A stretch of 64,000 nucleotides of DNA from Streptomyces sp. NBC_00539. GTDB lineage: Bacteria; Actinomycetota; Actinomycetes; Streptomycetales; Streptomycetaceae. Shown in pieces: positions 1 to 7,895 of this stretch. The stretch is taken from the NCBI RefSeq assembly GCF_036346105.1, contig NZ_CP107811.1:5165501-5229500 (forward strand), read 5' to 3'. The position numbers and the translations under genes are program-made. Within the stretch, counting starts at the first letter, position 1; every line of letters starts with the position of its first letter. Below the pieces are notes generated by a model. That model worked only from the letters and a program-made list of their open reading frames with translations. It had not been told where the DNA came from and did no database searches.

Positions 1-41
1 CTGCTAGAAGTATGCCTATTAGAAACCAACAGGGGGGTTCC

Positions 42-770
42 GTGGTCACACTGGACGGGAAAGTCGTCGTCATCACCGGCGCCGCACGCGGCCAGGGCGC
101 GGCCGAGGCCCGGATGTGCGCGGAAGCCGGGGCACGGGTCGTCGTCACCGACGTACGGGAGGACGAGGGCCGGGCGGTCGCGAAGGAGCTCGGCGAGCAG
201 GGGCTCTACGTACGGCACGACGTCGCCGACCCGGCCGGCTGGGCGACGGTCGTACACGAGGCGGTCACGGCCTTCGGCACGGTCTCGGCGCTGGTCAACA
301 ACGCGGCGCTGTGGCGCACCGCCCACGTCGAGCAACAGGACCCCGCCGGCTTCGAGGAGTTGCTGAGGGTCAATCTGCTGGGCCCGTTCCTCGGCATCCA
401 GGCGGTGGCCCCACTGCTGCGCGCGGCGGGGGGCGGCTCGATCGTCAACGTCTCCTCCACCGCCGGCCTGGTCGGGATACCCGGCCACGCGGCGTACGGC
501 TCCACCAAGTTCGCCCTGCGCGGCCTGACCCGTTCCGCGGCGCTGGACCTGGCCGGCGACGGGATCCGCGTCAACTCCGTGCACCCGGGGGCCGTCGACA
601 CCCCGATGGTCGCCCGGGCCGTCGAGGGGCGCGACTGGTCGCACGTACCGCTCGGGCGGATGGGGCGGGCGCAGGAGGTCGGGGAACTCGTGCGCTTCCT
701 CTGCTCGGACGCCTCGTCGTACGTGACCGGCGCCGAGTTCGCGGTGGACGGCGGGATGACGGCCGGATGA
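42..770 (+). CDS. SDR oxidoreductase, hydroxysteroid-dehydrogenase-like
   Basis: Classical short-chain dehydrogenase of 242 aa. The cofactor motif TGAARGQG lies near residue 12, the NNA motif near residue 86, and the catalytic Ser and YGSTK (Tyr-x-x-x-Lys) near residue 150. The C-terminus (SSYVTGAEFAVDGG) closely resembles the Streptomyces 3-alpha/20-beta-hydroxysteroid dehydrogenases. The GTG at 42 is preferred because a purine-rich AGGGGGG sits at 31-37; an ATG at 12 would add ten residues with no ribosome site. The stop overlaps the next gene's ATG, so the two are co-translated. A steroid alcohol/ketone substrate is inferred from the similarity and the sterol cluster that follows; other secondary alcohols are possible. 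Confidence 0.85.
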   Translation: MVTLDGKVVVITGAARGQGAAEARMCAEAGARVVVTDVREDEGRAVAKELGEQGLYVRHDVADPAGWATVVHEAVTAFGTVSALVNNAALWRTAHVEQQDPAGFEELLRVNLLGPFLGIQAVAPLLRAAGGGSIVNVSSTAGLVGIPGHAAYGSTKFALRGLTRSAALDLAGDGIRVNSVHPGAVDTPMVARAVEGRDWSHVPLGRMGRAQEVGELVRFLCSDASSYVTGAEFAVDGGMTAG

Positions 771-1648
771 CCGGCGACCCCCTCTCCCCGGACGCGCGGG
801 CGCTGTGCGACACGCTGACGGCGGGCTTCCCCGGGCCGGGCGACGTCGCGGCCCTGCGGGCGGCGGCCACCGGAGGCCGTGCCCGTCCCGAGGGCCCGGT
901 GGTGGCCCGCGTCCAGGACACGGACGCCGCGGGTGTTCCGGTACGGGTCTACGACCCCGCGCCGGGAACGGCCGGGCGCCCCCTGGTCGTCTACTTCCAC
1001 GGGGGCGGCTGGGTGATGTGCGGCCTCGACAGCCACGACCCCGTGTGCCGGGCGCTGGCGGCGGCCTCCGGCGCGGTGGTCGTCTCCGCCGACTACCGCC
1101 TGGCCCCCGAACACCCCTGGCCGGCAGCGGTGGACGACGCGCTGACGGTGCTGCGGTGGGCCCGCGCGCAGGCCGGGCCCCTGGGCTGCGACCCGGACCG
1201 GGTGACGGTGGCGGGCGACTCCAGCGGCGGCAACCTGGCGGCGGTGACCGCCCTGCGGGCACCGGGACTGCTCGCCGGGCAACTGCTCGTCTACCCGCCG
1301 CTGGACGCCTCGATGTGCTCCGCATCCGTCGACCGCTACGCGCAGGGCTACTTCCACACCGCCGCGCACATGGCCTGGTACTGGGAGCAGTACGGCGGCG
1401 ACCCGGAGCACCCGCACGTCTCCCCGCCGGCGGCCGCCGACGTCTCGCAGCTGCCGCGCACCCTGATGGTCCTCGCGGACTGCGACGTCCTGCGAGACGA
1501 GGGACTGTCCTACGCCCGACGCCTCGGGGCGGCCGGCGTCGACTGCGCCGTCCACCTCTACCCGGGTGTCTTCCACGGCTTCCTGGGCCTGCCCCTGCCC
1601 GCGGCCTCCTCGGCCCTCACGGCCGCCGCGGCCTGGCTCGCGCAATAG
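767..1648 (+). CDS. Alpha/beta hydrolase, hormone-sensitive-lipase family
   Basis: A 293-aa esterase/lipase of the HSL family. The oxyanion motif HGGGW starts near residue 78, the nucleophile motif GDSSGG is near residue 150, the acid is in the DVLRDEG segment, and the catalytic His is in HGF near residue 270. The ATG at 767 overlaps the upstream SDR stop (ATGA), which indicates one operon. No signal peptide is visible, so it is probably cytoplasmic. Substrate is unknown; with a steroid-type SDR in front, hydrolysis of a steroid or fatty ester is plausible but unproven. Confidence 0.85.
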   Translation: MTGDPLSPDARALCDTLTAGFPGPGDVAALRAAATGGRARPEGPVVARVQDTDAAGVPVRVYDPAPGTAGRPLVVYFHGGGWVMCGLDSHDPVCRALAAASGAVVVSADYRLAPEHPWPAAVDDALTVLRWARAQAGPLGCDPDRVTVAGDSSGGNLAAVTALRAPGLLAGQLLVYPPLDASMCSASVDRYAQGYFHTAAHMAWYWEQYGGDPEHPHVSPPAAADVSQLPRTLMVLADCDVLRDEGLSYARRLGAAGVDCAVHLYPGVFHGFLGLPLPAASSALTAAAAWLAQ

Positions 1649-1762
1649 GAGGGCGGGCACGGCAGCCGCTCCCGCACGGGCGGCCGATCTTCCCTCCGGT
1701 CCGGCACGAGGGCTGCGCCGACGGGCGCCCGACCCCGGAGGCGGGGCCCCGAACGGCGCCCG

Positions 1763-1768
1763 GACAAT
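1763..1768 (+). promoter_or_regulatory. Leaderless-type -10 hexamer (GACAAT)
   Basis: GACAAT ends exactly 6 nt before the ATG at 1775 and there is no ribosome-binding site between them. The same hexamer with the same spacing precedes the genes starting at 5543 and 63947. This fits an actinobacterial -10 element firing at or next to the start codon. Confidence 0.6.
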
Positions 1769-1774
1769 GGGGGG

Positions 1775-2512
1775 ATGACGACGAAACCCCGTACCAGGGC
1801 GCGGTCCTTCGACGCCGCCGCCCCGCTGTACGCCGCCCACCGGCCCGGGTACCCCGGCGAGCTTTTCGACTCCCTGGAGGAGCTGGGCGGGCGGCCGCTG
1901 GACGGGGCGCGGGTGGCCGACGTCGGGGCCGGGACCGGGATCGCCTCCGGGGCGCTGAGCGCGCGCGGGGCCGACGTCGTCGCCGTCGAGCCCGGCGACG
2001 GGATGGCCGCCGAGTTCCGCCGCGCGCACCCCCGTATCCCGCTCGTGCGCGGTGACGGCGACCGGCTGCCCCTGGTGAGCGCCGGGTTCGACCTCGTCAC
2101 GTACGCCCAGGCCTGGCACTGGACCGACCCCGCGCGTTCCCTCCCCGAGGCCCGCCGCGTGCTGCGCCCCGGCGGCGCGCTCGCGCTGTGGTGGAACGAC
2201 ATGGACTACGCCGTCCCCTGGATCGCCGAGCAGGACGCACGGATCGCGGCCTTCCTCGACGCCGCCCCGGGTGTCGCCCCGCGCGGCCTGCCGCCCGAGC
2301 CGGCGTTCACCACCCGCGAGATCCGCTGGTCGCGCCGCGTCCCCCTGGACTCCCACCTCGCCAACCACGCCAGCCACTCCATGTTCCTGATGCTGGGCGA
2401 GGACCGCACCCGGGAGTTCCTGGACGCCGAACGCACCCGCCTGGAGGCCGTGTTCCCCGACGGCGTCGTCGAGGAGCGGTACGTCGTCACGCTCAGCGTC
2501 AGCGTCCTGTGA
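1775..2512 (+). CDS. Class I SAM-dependent methyltransferase
   Basis: A 245-aa methyltransferase of the UbiE/Methyltransf_11 type. SAM motif I (VADVGAGTG) is near residue 47, followed by the acidic VEPGDGM strand-2 end and a motif IV region (FDLVTYAQAWHW) near residue 108. The start has no Shine-Dalgarno sequence but a GACAAT hexamer 6 nt upstream, so the message is probably leaderless. The 3' end overlaps the convergent acyl-CoA dehydrogenase gene by 14 nt. Substrate is not deducible. Confidence 0.85.
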   Translation: MTTKPRTRARSFDAAAPLYAAHRPGYPGELFDSLEELGGRPLDGARVADVGAGTGIASGALSARGADVVAVEPGDGMAAEFRRAHPRIPLVRGDGDRLPLVSAGFDLVTYAQAWHWTDPARSLPEARRVLRPGGALALWWNDMDYAVPWIAEQDARIAAFLDAAPGVAPRGLPPEPAFTTREIRWSRRVPLDSHLANHASHSMFLMLGEDRTREFLDAERTRLEAVFPDGVVEERYVVTLSVSVL

Positions 2513-3497
2513 GCGGCGGTAGCGCCTCCAGCACCTCGGCGCGGCACTGCGACGGCGTGCCCCACGCGTCCCGCAGCGGGCGCGCCTTGCGCAGCCACAG
2601 CGAGAGGTCGAGTTCCTCCGTGTAGCCGACCGCACCGTGGACCTGGAGCGCCGTCATGGCCGCCGCGTACGCCGCCTCGCCCGCGGTGAGCTTCGCCGCC
2701 GCGACCTCGCCCCGCTCCAGCGACAGGGCGCCCGCCCACAGCAACGGCCGGGCGAACTCCAGGGCCATGAGCGTGTCCGCCAGCCGGTGCTTGACCGCCT
2801 GGAAGCCGCCGATGGGCGTGCCGAACTGGGTGCGCTGCTTCGCGTACTCCACCGTGCGGGCCAGCAGCGCCTCGCCCACGCCCAGGCACTGGGCCGCCGT
2901 CAGCAGGCGCGCCCACTCCAGCGCGGCCCGCGCCGCCCGCGCCACCCGGGGGCCCGCCGCCAGCGGCTCCTGCCCGGCGGGGTCCGGCCGGAACAGGCGC
3001 CGCGCCGGGTCCGTGGACGCCAGCGGTTCCCCGGGCCCACGTGCCAGCCACAGCCCGCCCTCCTGCGACACCCGGAACCGGTACGCCGCCGCGTCCGCGT
3101 CCAGGGCGTACGGGCCCCCGCCCGGCAGGGTCAGCGTGGCGAGCACCTCCCCCGCCAGCAGCCCCGGCAGGAACCGCTTCGCCAGCGTCCGGTCACCCAG
3201 CCGGGACAGCAGTACCGCCACCGCCGCCGTCTCCACCGCCGGGCCCGGCATCCCCGACCGGCCCCATTCCACGAAGCCGAACGCCGTCTCCACCGGCAGC
3301 GGCCCCAGCCCGTCGTACGCCTCGTCGGCGGCGAGCGCGAACAGCCCCGTACCGGCCGCCCGGGCCCACAGCGCCCGCCCGGGCCCGTGCGCGCCCGCGC
3401 CCCAGGCCCGTACCGCGGCCGGGACGTCCGCCGCGCCGAGCAGGGCGCGCAGCGTACGGGCGAAATCGCGCTGCTCGTCGGTCGGCAGGAAGCGCAT
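2499..3497 (-). CDS. Acyl-CoA dehydrogenase subunit, FadE32/FadE33-like
   Basis: A 332-aa protein, shorter than ordinary 380-aa acyl-CoA dehydrogenases, starting MRFLPTDEQRDFARTLR. The C-terminal ACAD fold is recognisable (KQRTQFGTPIGGFQAVKHRLAD, then LQVHGAVGYTEELDLSLWLRKA), but the YAGTNEIQR signature of the upstream paralogue is missing. In mycobacteria FadE31 pairs with the shorter FadE32 or FadE33 to make heteromeric enzymes acting late in sterol-ring breakdown. Its start overlaps the upstream gene's stop by one base (TGATG), giving tight translational coupling consistent with a 1:1 complex. Whether it corresponds to FadE32 or FadE33 cannot be decided here. Confidence 0.85.
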   Translation of the reverse strand: MRFLPTDEQRDFARTLRALLGAADVPAAVRAWGAGAHGPGRALWARAAGTGLFALAADEAYDGLGPLPVETAFGFVEWGRSGMPGPAVETAAVAVLLSRLGDRTLAKRFLPGLLAGEVLATLTLPGGGPYALDADAAAYRFRVSQEGGLWLARGPGEPLASTDPARRLFRPDPAGQEPLAAGPRVARAARAALEWARLLTAAQCLGVGEALLARTVEYAKQRTQFGTPIGGFQAVKHRLADTLMALEFARPLLWAGALSLERGEVAAAKLTAGEAAYAAAMTALQVHGAVGYTEELDLSLWLRKARPLRDAWGTPSQCRAEVLEALPPLTGR

Positions 3498-4642
3498 CAG
3501 CGGCGGCCCTTCGGGAGGCCGAGCAGCCGCTCGGCGATGATGTCGCGCTGGATCTCGTTCGTGCCCGCGTAGATCGGCCCGGCCAGCGAGAACACCCACG
3601 GCTCGGCCCACGCGCCGTCCGCCAGCTCCGCGTCCGGGCCCAGCAGGTCCAGTGCCGTCTCGTGGAGCGCGATGTCGTACTGGGACCAGAACACCTTGTT
3701 CAGGCTGGATTCGGCGCCGATCGTCTCGCCCGCCGCGAACCGGGCGGCGTTCGCCCAGGTGAACAACTCGTACGCGCGCGCCCCGACCACCGCGTCCGCG
3801 ACCCGGTCCCGCACCGCCGTGTCCCCGGGAGCGCCGGCCGCCTCCCACAGCGACACCAGTCGGCGGGCCGCCGCCAGGAAGCGGCCCGGGGAGCGCAGGG
3901 TGAGACCGCGTTCGTTGCCGGTCGTGGACATCGCGATCCGCCACCCCTGTCCCGGCTCGCCGATGACGTCCTCGTCCGGGACGAACACCTGGTCGAGGAA
4001 GAGCTCCGCGAAGGCGGGCTTGCCGTCGAGCCGGCCGATGGGCCGCACCGTCACCCCGGGCGCCCGCAGGTCGAACATCAGGTAGGTCAGGCCCTGGTGG
4101 GGTCCGGCCGCGCCCGGGTCCGAACGGAAGATCCCGAACGCACGGTCCGCGAACGCCGCCCGCGAGGACCACGTCTTCTGCCCGGACAGCAGCCAGCCGC
4201 CCTCCGTGCGCTCGGCCCGCGAGGTCAGCGAGGCCAGGTCCGAGCCCGCCTCCGGCTCCGACCAGGCCTGCGCCCAGATCACCTCGCCGCTCGCCATCGG
4301 GGGCAGCACCCTGGCCCGCTGCTGCTGCGTCCCGTGGGCCAGGAGGGTGGGGGCGAGCAGGCTGATGCCGTTCTGCGAGACGCGTCCGGGGGCGCCCGCG
4401 GCCCAGTACTCCTCCTCGAACACCAGCCAGCGCTCCAGGTCCACCCCCCGGCCGCCGTACTCCGCGGGCCAGGACACCACCGCCCAGCGGCCGGAGTGCA
4501 GCAGCGCCTCCCACGCGCGGTGCGCGGCGAAGCCCTCCGCCGTCTCCAGGGACGGCAAGGGCGAGGCGGGCACGTGCGCGGCGAGCCAGTCCCGGGCCTC
4601 GGCCCGGAAGGCCCGGACCCCGGCTGTGTGCGTCAGCTCCAT
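3497..4642 (-). CDS. fadE31: Acyl-CoA dehydrogenase, FadE31-like
   Basis: A 381-aa flavin acyl-CoA dehydrogenase. AQAWSEPEAGSDLASL (mid-domain flavin/substrate region), SGQKTWSS, and the C-terminal signature PIYAGTNEIQRDIIAERLLGLP are all present. Large stretches match what I recall of M. tuberculosis FadE31, including GVTVRPI, SNERG-like NERG and AESS.NKVFWS. ATG 4642 is chosen because GGGGAGG lies just upstream; a start 30 nt earlier would run into the operator palindrome. It forms an operon with the short partner ACAD and is divergent from ipdF. Role inferred: oxidation of a CoA thioester in HIP breakdown. Confidence 0.85.
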   Translation of the reverse strand: MELTHTAGVRAFRAEARDWLAAHVPASPLPSLETAEGFAAHRAWEALLHSGRWAVVSWPAEYGGRGVDLERWLVFEEEYWAAGAPGRVSQNGISLLAPTLLAHGTQQQRARVLPPMASGEVIWAQAWSEPEAGSDLASLTSRAERTEGGWLLSGQKTWSSRAAFADRAFGIFRSDPGAAGPHQGLTYLMFDLRAPGVTVRPIGRLDGKPAFAELFLDQVFVPDEDVIGEPGQGWRIAMSTTGNERGLTLRSPGRFLAAARRLVSLWEAAGAPGDTAVRDRVADAVVGARAYELFTWANAARFAAGETIGAESSLNKVFWSQYDIALHETALDLLGPDAELADGAWAEPWVFSLAGPIYAGTNEIQRDIIAERLLGLPKGRR

Positions 4643-4664
4643 CAGGCGCCCGCCTCCCCGCTTC

Positions 4665-4680
4665 CCTAACAAGTGTTAGG
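4665..4680. promoter_or_regulatory. Probable KstR2 operator (16-bp palindrome)
   Basis: CCTAACAAGTGTTAGG has perfect 7-bp arms and a 2-bp centre. It lies between divergent fadE31 and ipdF, directly upstream of the ipdF -10 hexamer at 4686-4691. A 13/16 identical copy lies at 14042-14057 in the other divergent junction of the cluster. The kstR2-like gene at 5543 is the only TetR gene nearby, so it is the likely ligand. Confidence 0.75.
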
Positions 4681-4685
4681 TAGGT

Positions 4686-4691
4686 TAACGT
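4686..4691 (+). promoter_or_regulatory. -10 hexamer of ipdF (TAACGT)
   Basis: TAACGT fits the TANNNT actinobacterial -10 pattern and ends 6 nt before the ATG at 4698. The leader would be absent, and the operator at 4665-4680 would occupy the space just upstream of the -10, so binding there should block transcription. Confidence 0.55.
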
Positions 4692-4697
4692 ACCGGC

Positions 4698-5516
4698 ATG
4701 AGCAGCGTCGAGGAGTCCGACCACACACCCCGCGACCGCGCACCCCGGTACACACCCGGGCACGGGCTGCTGGAAGGCCGCGCCGCCGTCATCACCGCCG
4801 CCGCCGGCGCCGGCATCGGCGGCGCCACCGCCCGCCGCTTCCTGGAGGAGGGCGCCCGCATCGTCATCGGCGACGCGCACGCCCGCAGGCTCAAGGAGAC
4901 CGAGACCGCCCTCGCCGCCGAATTCGGGGCGGACCGGGTCACCTCCCTGCCCTGCGACGTCACCGACGAGGAACAGGTGCGCGCCCTGTTCGCACACGCC
5001 GAACACGCCCACGGCGGCCTCGACGTCGTCGTCAACAACGCCGGACTCGGCGGCACGGCCGACCTCGTCGACATGGCAGACGAGCAGTGGGGCCGCGTCC
5101 TCGACGTCACCCTGAACGGCACCTTCCGCTGCACCCGCGCCGCCCTGCGCTCCCTCAAGGCGGCCCGAAGCGGCGGCGTCATCGTGAACAACGCCTCCGT
5201 CGTCGGCTGGCGCGCCCAGCGCGGCCAGGCCCACTACGCGGCCGCCAAGGCCGGCGTGATGGCCCTGACCCGCTGCGCGGCACTGGAGGCCGCGGAGTTC
5301 GGCGTACGGGTCAACGCGGTCGCCCCGAGCCTGGCCATGCACCCGCACCTGGTGAAGGTCACGAGCGGGGAACTCCTCGCCGAACTCACCGCCCGCGAGG
5401 CCTTCGGCCGCTACGCCGAGCCCTGGGAGGTCGCCAACGTCATCGTCTTCCTGGCCAGCGGCTACTCCTCCTACATGACGGGCGAGACCGTCTCCGTCAG
5501 CAGCCAGCACGCCTAG
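4698..5516 (+). CDS. ipdF: SDR dehydrogenase IpdF (HIP degradation)
   Basis: A 272-aa short-chain dehydrogenase with GHGLLEGRAAVITAAAGAGIG at the N-terminus, NNAGLGG, and the catalytic segment NNASVVGWRAQ...HYAAAKAGVMALTRC. These segments and the ending (SSYMTGETVSVS.QH) match my recollection of M. tuberculosis Rv3559c/IpdF. IpdF acts on a hydroxylated HIP-CoA intermediate. It is divergent from fadE31, followed by kstR2 and fadA6, the same neighbourhood as in mycobacteria. No Shine-Dalgarno is seen; the start appears leaderless. Confidence 0.9.
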   Translation: MSSVEESDHTPRDRAPRYTPGHGLLEGRAAVITAAAGAGIGGATARRFLEEGARIVIGDAHARRLKETETALAAEFGADRVTSLPCDVTDEEQVRALFAHAEHAHGGLDVVVNNAGLGGTADLVDMADEQWGRVLDVTLNGTFRCTRAALRSLKAARSGGVIVNNASVVGWRAQRGQAHYAAAKAGVMALTRCAALEAAEFGVRVNAVAPSLAMHPHLVKVTSGELLAELTAREAFGRYAEPWEVANVIVFLASGYSSYMTGETVSVSSQHA

Positions 5517-5530
5517 ACCACGCCTGGACC

Positions 5531-5536
5531 GACAAT
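5531..5536 (+). promoter_or_regulatory. Leaderless-type -10 hexamer (GACAAT)
   Basis: GACAAT ends 6 nt before the GTG at 5543, as at 1763 and 63935. It suggests kstR2 has its own promoter in the 26-nt gap after ipdF. Confidence 0.55.
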
Positions 5537-5542
5537 GGGCGC

Positions 5543-6157
5543 GTGCCAACGAACAAGAAGAAAACCCAGGTGACCGCATCGCCCGAGCGGCGCCGTGAAC
5601 TCCTCGACACCGCCGCGGAGGTCTTCGCCGCACAGGGCTACAACGCCACCACCGTCCGCAAGATCGCCGACGCCGCCGGCATGCTCGCCGGCAGCCTCTA
5701 CTACCACTTCGATTCCAAGGAATCGATGGTGGACGAGATCCTCTCGGCCTTCCTGAACGAGCTGTGGCAGGGCTACGACACCGTCCTCGCCGCCGGCCTC
5801 GGCCCACGGGAGACCATCGAGGCCCTCGTCACCGAATCCTTCCGCGAGATCGACCGGCACCGCGCCGCCGTCGCGATCTACCAGAAGGAGTCCCGCCACC
5901 TCTCGGCGCAGCCCCGCTTCCACTACCTCTCCGACTCCCAGCGCAAGTTCGAGGACGCCTGGCTGGGCACGCTGGAGCGCGGGGTGGCCGACGGGGTGTT
6001 CCGCGCCGACCTGGACATCCGCCTGACCTACCGCTTCGTACGCGACACGGTGTGGGTGGCGGCCTCCTGGTACCGGCCCGGCGGACAGCACAGCCCCGAG
6101 GAGATCGCCCGCCAGTACCTGTCGATGGTGCTGGACGGGATCGCCCTGCGCACCTGA
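5543..6157 (+). CDS. kstR2: TetR-family repressor KstR2
   Basis: A 204-aa TetR regulator. The N-terminal helix-turn-helix spans about residues 14-60 (TTVRKIADAAGMLAGSLYYHF, SKESMVDEIL). The ligand domain keeps features I recall from mycobacterial KstR2: AIYQKES, SQPRFHYL, FRADLDIRLTYRFVRDT.W and WYRPGG. KstR2 represses HIP catabolic genes and is released by HIP-CoA. GTG 5543 is used because no ATG is available and a -10-like GACAAT sits 6 nt upstream. Probable targets are the palindromes at 4665-4680 and 14042-14057, one of which controls its own operon. Confidence 0.88.
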   Translation: MPTNKKKTQVTASPERRRELLDTAAEVFAAQGYNATTVRKIADAAGMLAGSLYYHFDSKESMVDEILSAFLNELWQGYDTVLAAGLGPRETIEALVTESFREIDRHRAAVAIYQKESRHLSAQPRFHYLSDSQRKFEDAWLGTLERGVADGVFRADLDIRLTYRFVRDTVWVAASWYRPGGQHSPEEIARQYLSMVLDGIALRT

Positions 6158-6177
6158 CCCGACCCCGAGGAGTCCCC

Positions 6178-7335
6178 ATGCCCGAGGCCTACATAGTCGA
6201 CGCGGTACGCACGCCCGTGGGGCGGCGCGGGGGAGGCCTGTCGGCCGTCCACCCCGCCGACCTCGGCGCGCACGTCCTGCGGGCCCTGATGGAGCGGTCC
6301 GGGGTGGACCCGGCGGCGGTGGAGGACGTGGTCTTCGGCTGCCTGGACACGGTCGGCCCCCAGGCGGGCGACATCGCCCGGACGGCATGGCTCGCGGCCG
6401 GCCTGCCCGAGGAGGTCCCCGGCGTCACCGTCGACCGGCAGTGCGGCTCCTCGCAGCAGGCGGTCCACTTCGCGGCGCAGGGCGTGCTCTCCGGAACCCA
6501 GGACCTGGTCGTCGCGGGCGGCACGCAGAACATGTCGATGATCCCGATCGCCTTCGCCTCCCGGCAGGCGGCGGAACCGCTCGGCCTCACGCAGGGGCCC
6601 TTCGCCGGCTCGGCGGGCTGGCGCGCGCGGTACGGGGACGCTCCGGTCAACCAGTTCCACGGCGCCGAGCTCATCGCCGCCAGGTGGGGGATCTCGCGCC
6701 GGGACATGGAGGAGTTCGCCCTCCGCTCCCACGAGCGGGCCGTGCGGGCCGCCGACGAGGGCCGCTTCGACCGGGAGACGGAAGCCTACGGGGACCTGAG
6801 CGCCGACGAGGGCCCGCGCCGCGACACCAGCCTGGAGAAGATGGCGGCCCTGCGGCCCGTGGTGGAGGGCGGCACCATCACCGCGGCCGTCTCCTCCCAG
6901 GTCTCCGACGGCGCCGCCGCGATGCTGCTGGCCTCCGAGCGTGCGGTCGCCGCGCACGGCCTGCGCCCGCGGGCCCGCATCCACCACCTGTCGGTGCGGG
7001 GCGAGGACCCCATCCGGATGCTGTCCGCGCCGATCCCCGCGACGGCGTACGCGCTGCGGAAGACCGGGTTGTCGCTGGACGACATCGACCTGGTGGAGAT
7101 CAACGAGGCGTTCGCCCCCGTCGTCCTCGCCTGGCTCAAGGAGACGGGCGCGGACCCGGACCGGGTCAACGTCAACGGGGGCGCCATCGCCCTGGGCCAC
7201 CCGCTGGGGGCGACGGGCGTGCGGCTCATGACCACGCTCCTGCACGAGCTGGAGCGCACGGGCGGCCGCTACGGCCTCCAGACGATGTGCGAGGGCGGCG
7301 GCCAGGCCAACGTCACCATCATCGAGCGCCTGTAA
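6178..7335 (+). CDS. fadA6: Thiolase FadA6 (acetyl-CoA C-acyltransferase)
   Basis: A 385-aa thiolase. The nucleophilic Cys is in VDRQCGSSQQ near residue 88; INEAFAP, GGAIALGHPLGATG (catalytic His) and the second Cys in QTMCEGGGQANVTIIERL complete the active site. The sequence matches FadA6 of the mycobacterial KstR2 regulon, which cleaves a beta-keto CoA thioester late in HIP degradation. Start ATG has GAGGAG 7 nt upstream. It lies 20 nt after kstR2 and is probably co-transcribed with it. Confidence 0.88.
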   Translation: MPEAYIVDAVRTPVGRRGGGLSAVHPADLGAHVLRALMERSGVDPAAVEDVVFGCLDTVGPQAGDIARTAWLAAGLPEEVPGVTVDRQCGSSQQAVHFAAQGVLSGTQDLVVAGGTQNMSMIPIAFASRQAAEPLGLTQGPFAGSAGWRARYGDAPVNQFHGAELIAARWGISRRDMEEFALRSHERAVRAADEGRFDRETEAYGDLSADEGPRRDTSLEKMAALRPVVEGGTITAAVSSQVSDGAAAMLLASERAVAAHGLRPRARIHHLSVRGEDPIRMLSAPIPATAYALRKTGLSLDDIDLVEINEAFAPVVLAWLKETGADPDRVNVNGGAIALGHPLGATGVRLMTTLLHELERTGGRYGLQTMCEGGGQANVTIIERL

Positions 7336-7433
7336 GGGCGCCCGGGACACGGGCCCGCGGCGCCCGGAACGCGGGCCCGCGGCGCCGGGGACACGGGCCC
7401 GGGGACGCCGGGGACGCAGGTCACACAACGGTG

Positions 7434-7464
7434 TTGACCGTCCCCGGGGCTCGTGTGCTAGCTT
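7434..7464 (+). promoter_or_regulatory. Possible promoter of the cold-shock gene
   Basis: TTGACC at 7434-7439 and TAGCTT at 7459-7464 resemble -35/-10 hexamers, but the 19-bp spacing is long. If used, the transcript has a leader of about 120 nt before the ATG at 7591. Confidence 0.4.
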
Positions 7465-7502
7465 TGGAGGCGTTGCAGTTGTGGTACCCATGAAACTTAT
7501 GT

Positions 7503-7542
7503 GCGCCTGACGGGAATGCTCCGACAGGCGCTTTTGTTTTTT
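7503..7542 (+). terminator. Intrinsic-terminator-like hairpin in the cold-shock leader
   Basis: GCGCCTGACGG (7503-7513) pairs with CCGACAGGCGC (7521-7531) with a single A-A mismatch and a 7-nt loop, and is followed by an 11-nt T-rich tract (TTTTGTTTTTT, 7532-7542). This is upstream of the cold-shock ORF and in the same orientation, so it may act as an attenuator or end a short leader RNA. Confidence 0.7.
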
Positions 7543-7590
7543 ACCGGGATCTCCGGATGGGGCCCTTGCCGCCTATTCAGGAGATTCAAA

Positions 7591-7794
7591 ATGGCACTTG
7601 GCACCGTGAAGTGGTTCAACTCGGAAAAGGGCTTCGGCTTCATCGAGCAGGACGGTGGCGGCCCGGACGTCTTCGCCCACTACTCGAACATCGCCACCCA
7701 GGGCTTCCGTGAGCTCACCGAGGGCCAGCGCGTGTCCTTCGACGTCACCCAGGGCCAGAAGGGCCCCCAGGCGGAGAACATCCTCCCCGCCTAA
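7591..7794 (+). CDS. Cold-shock domain protein (CspA family)
   Basis: A 67-aa single cold-shock domain protein, the usual length. RNP1 (KGFGFI) and RNP2 (VFAHYS) are intact, after the standard [11 protein letters not shown] opening; it binds single-stranded RNA/DNA and melts structure in mRNA. The start has CAGGAGA 7 nt upstream. A leader containing a terminator-like hairpin precedes it and a strong terminator follows, then a DEAD-box RNA helicase, a functionally matching partner in RNA remodelling. Confidence 0.95.
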   Translation: MALGTVKWFNSEKGFGFIEQDGGGPDVFAHYSNIATQGFRELTEGQRVSFDVTQGQKGPQAENILPA

Positions 7795-7806
7795 TTTTTT
7801 CAGCAT

Positions 7807-7839
7807 GCCGGGGTCCGCACCGCGAGGTGCGGGCCCCGG
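7807..7839 (+). terminator. Terminator after the cold-shock gene
   Basis: GCCGGGGTCCGCACC pairs with GGTGCGGGCCCCGGC around a 4-nt loop (one T-G pair), directly after a T-rich stretch at 7795-7801. Confidence 0.75.
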
Positions 7840-7895
7840 CTTGTCTGCTGTTTCGACCTTTGTTTTACCTGCCGGTTTCAGGAGGGCTTTCTCGC

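Noticed and set aside
4665-4680. Operator of KstR, the ring A/B and side-chain repressor
   Set aside because: The KstR motif I recall has AAC and GTT two bases apart; here they are four apart, and the neighbouring regulator is KstR2-like.
2499-5807. One 1102-aa acyl-CoA dehydrogenase fusion
   Set aside because: Only the last 332 residues are real protein; the part before MRFLPTDEQ is an out-of-frame reading of fadE31 and ipdF.
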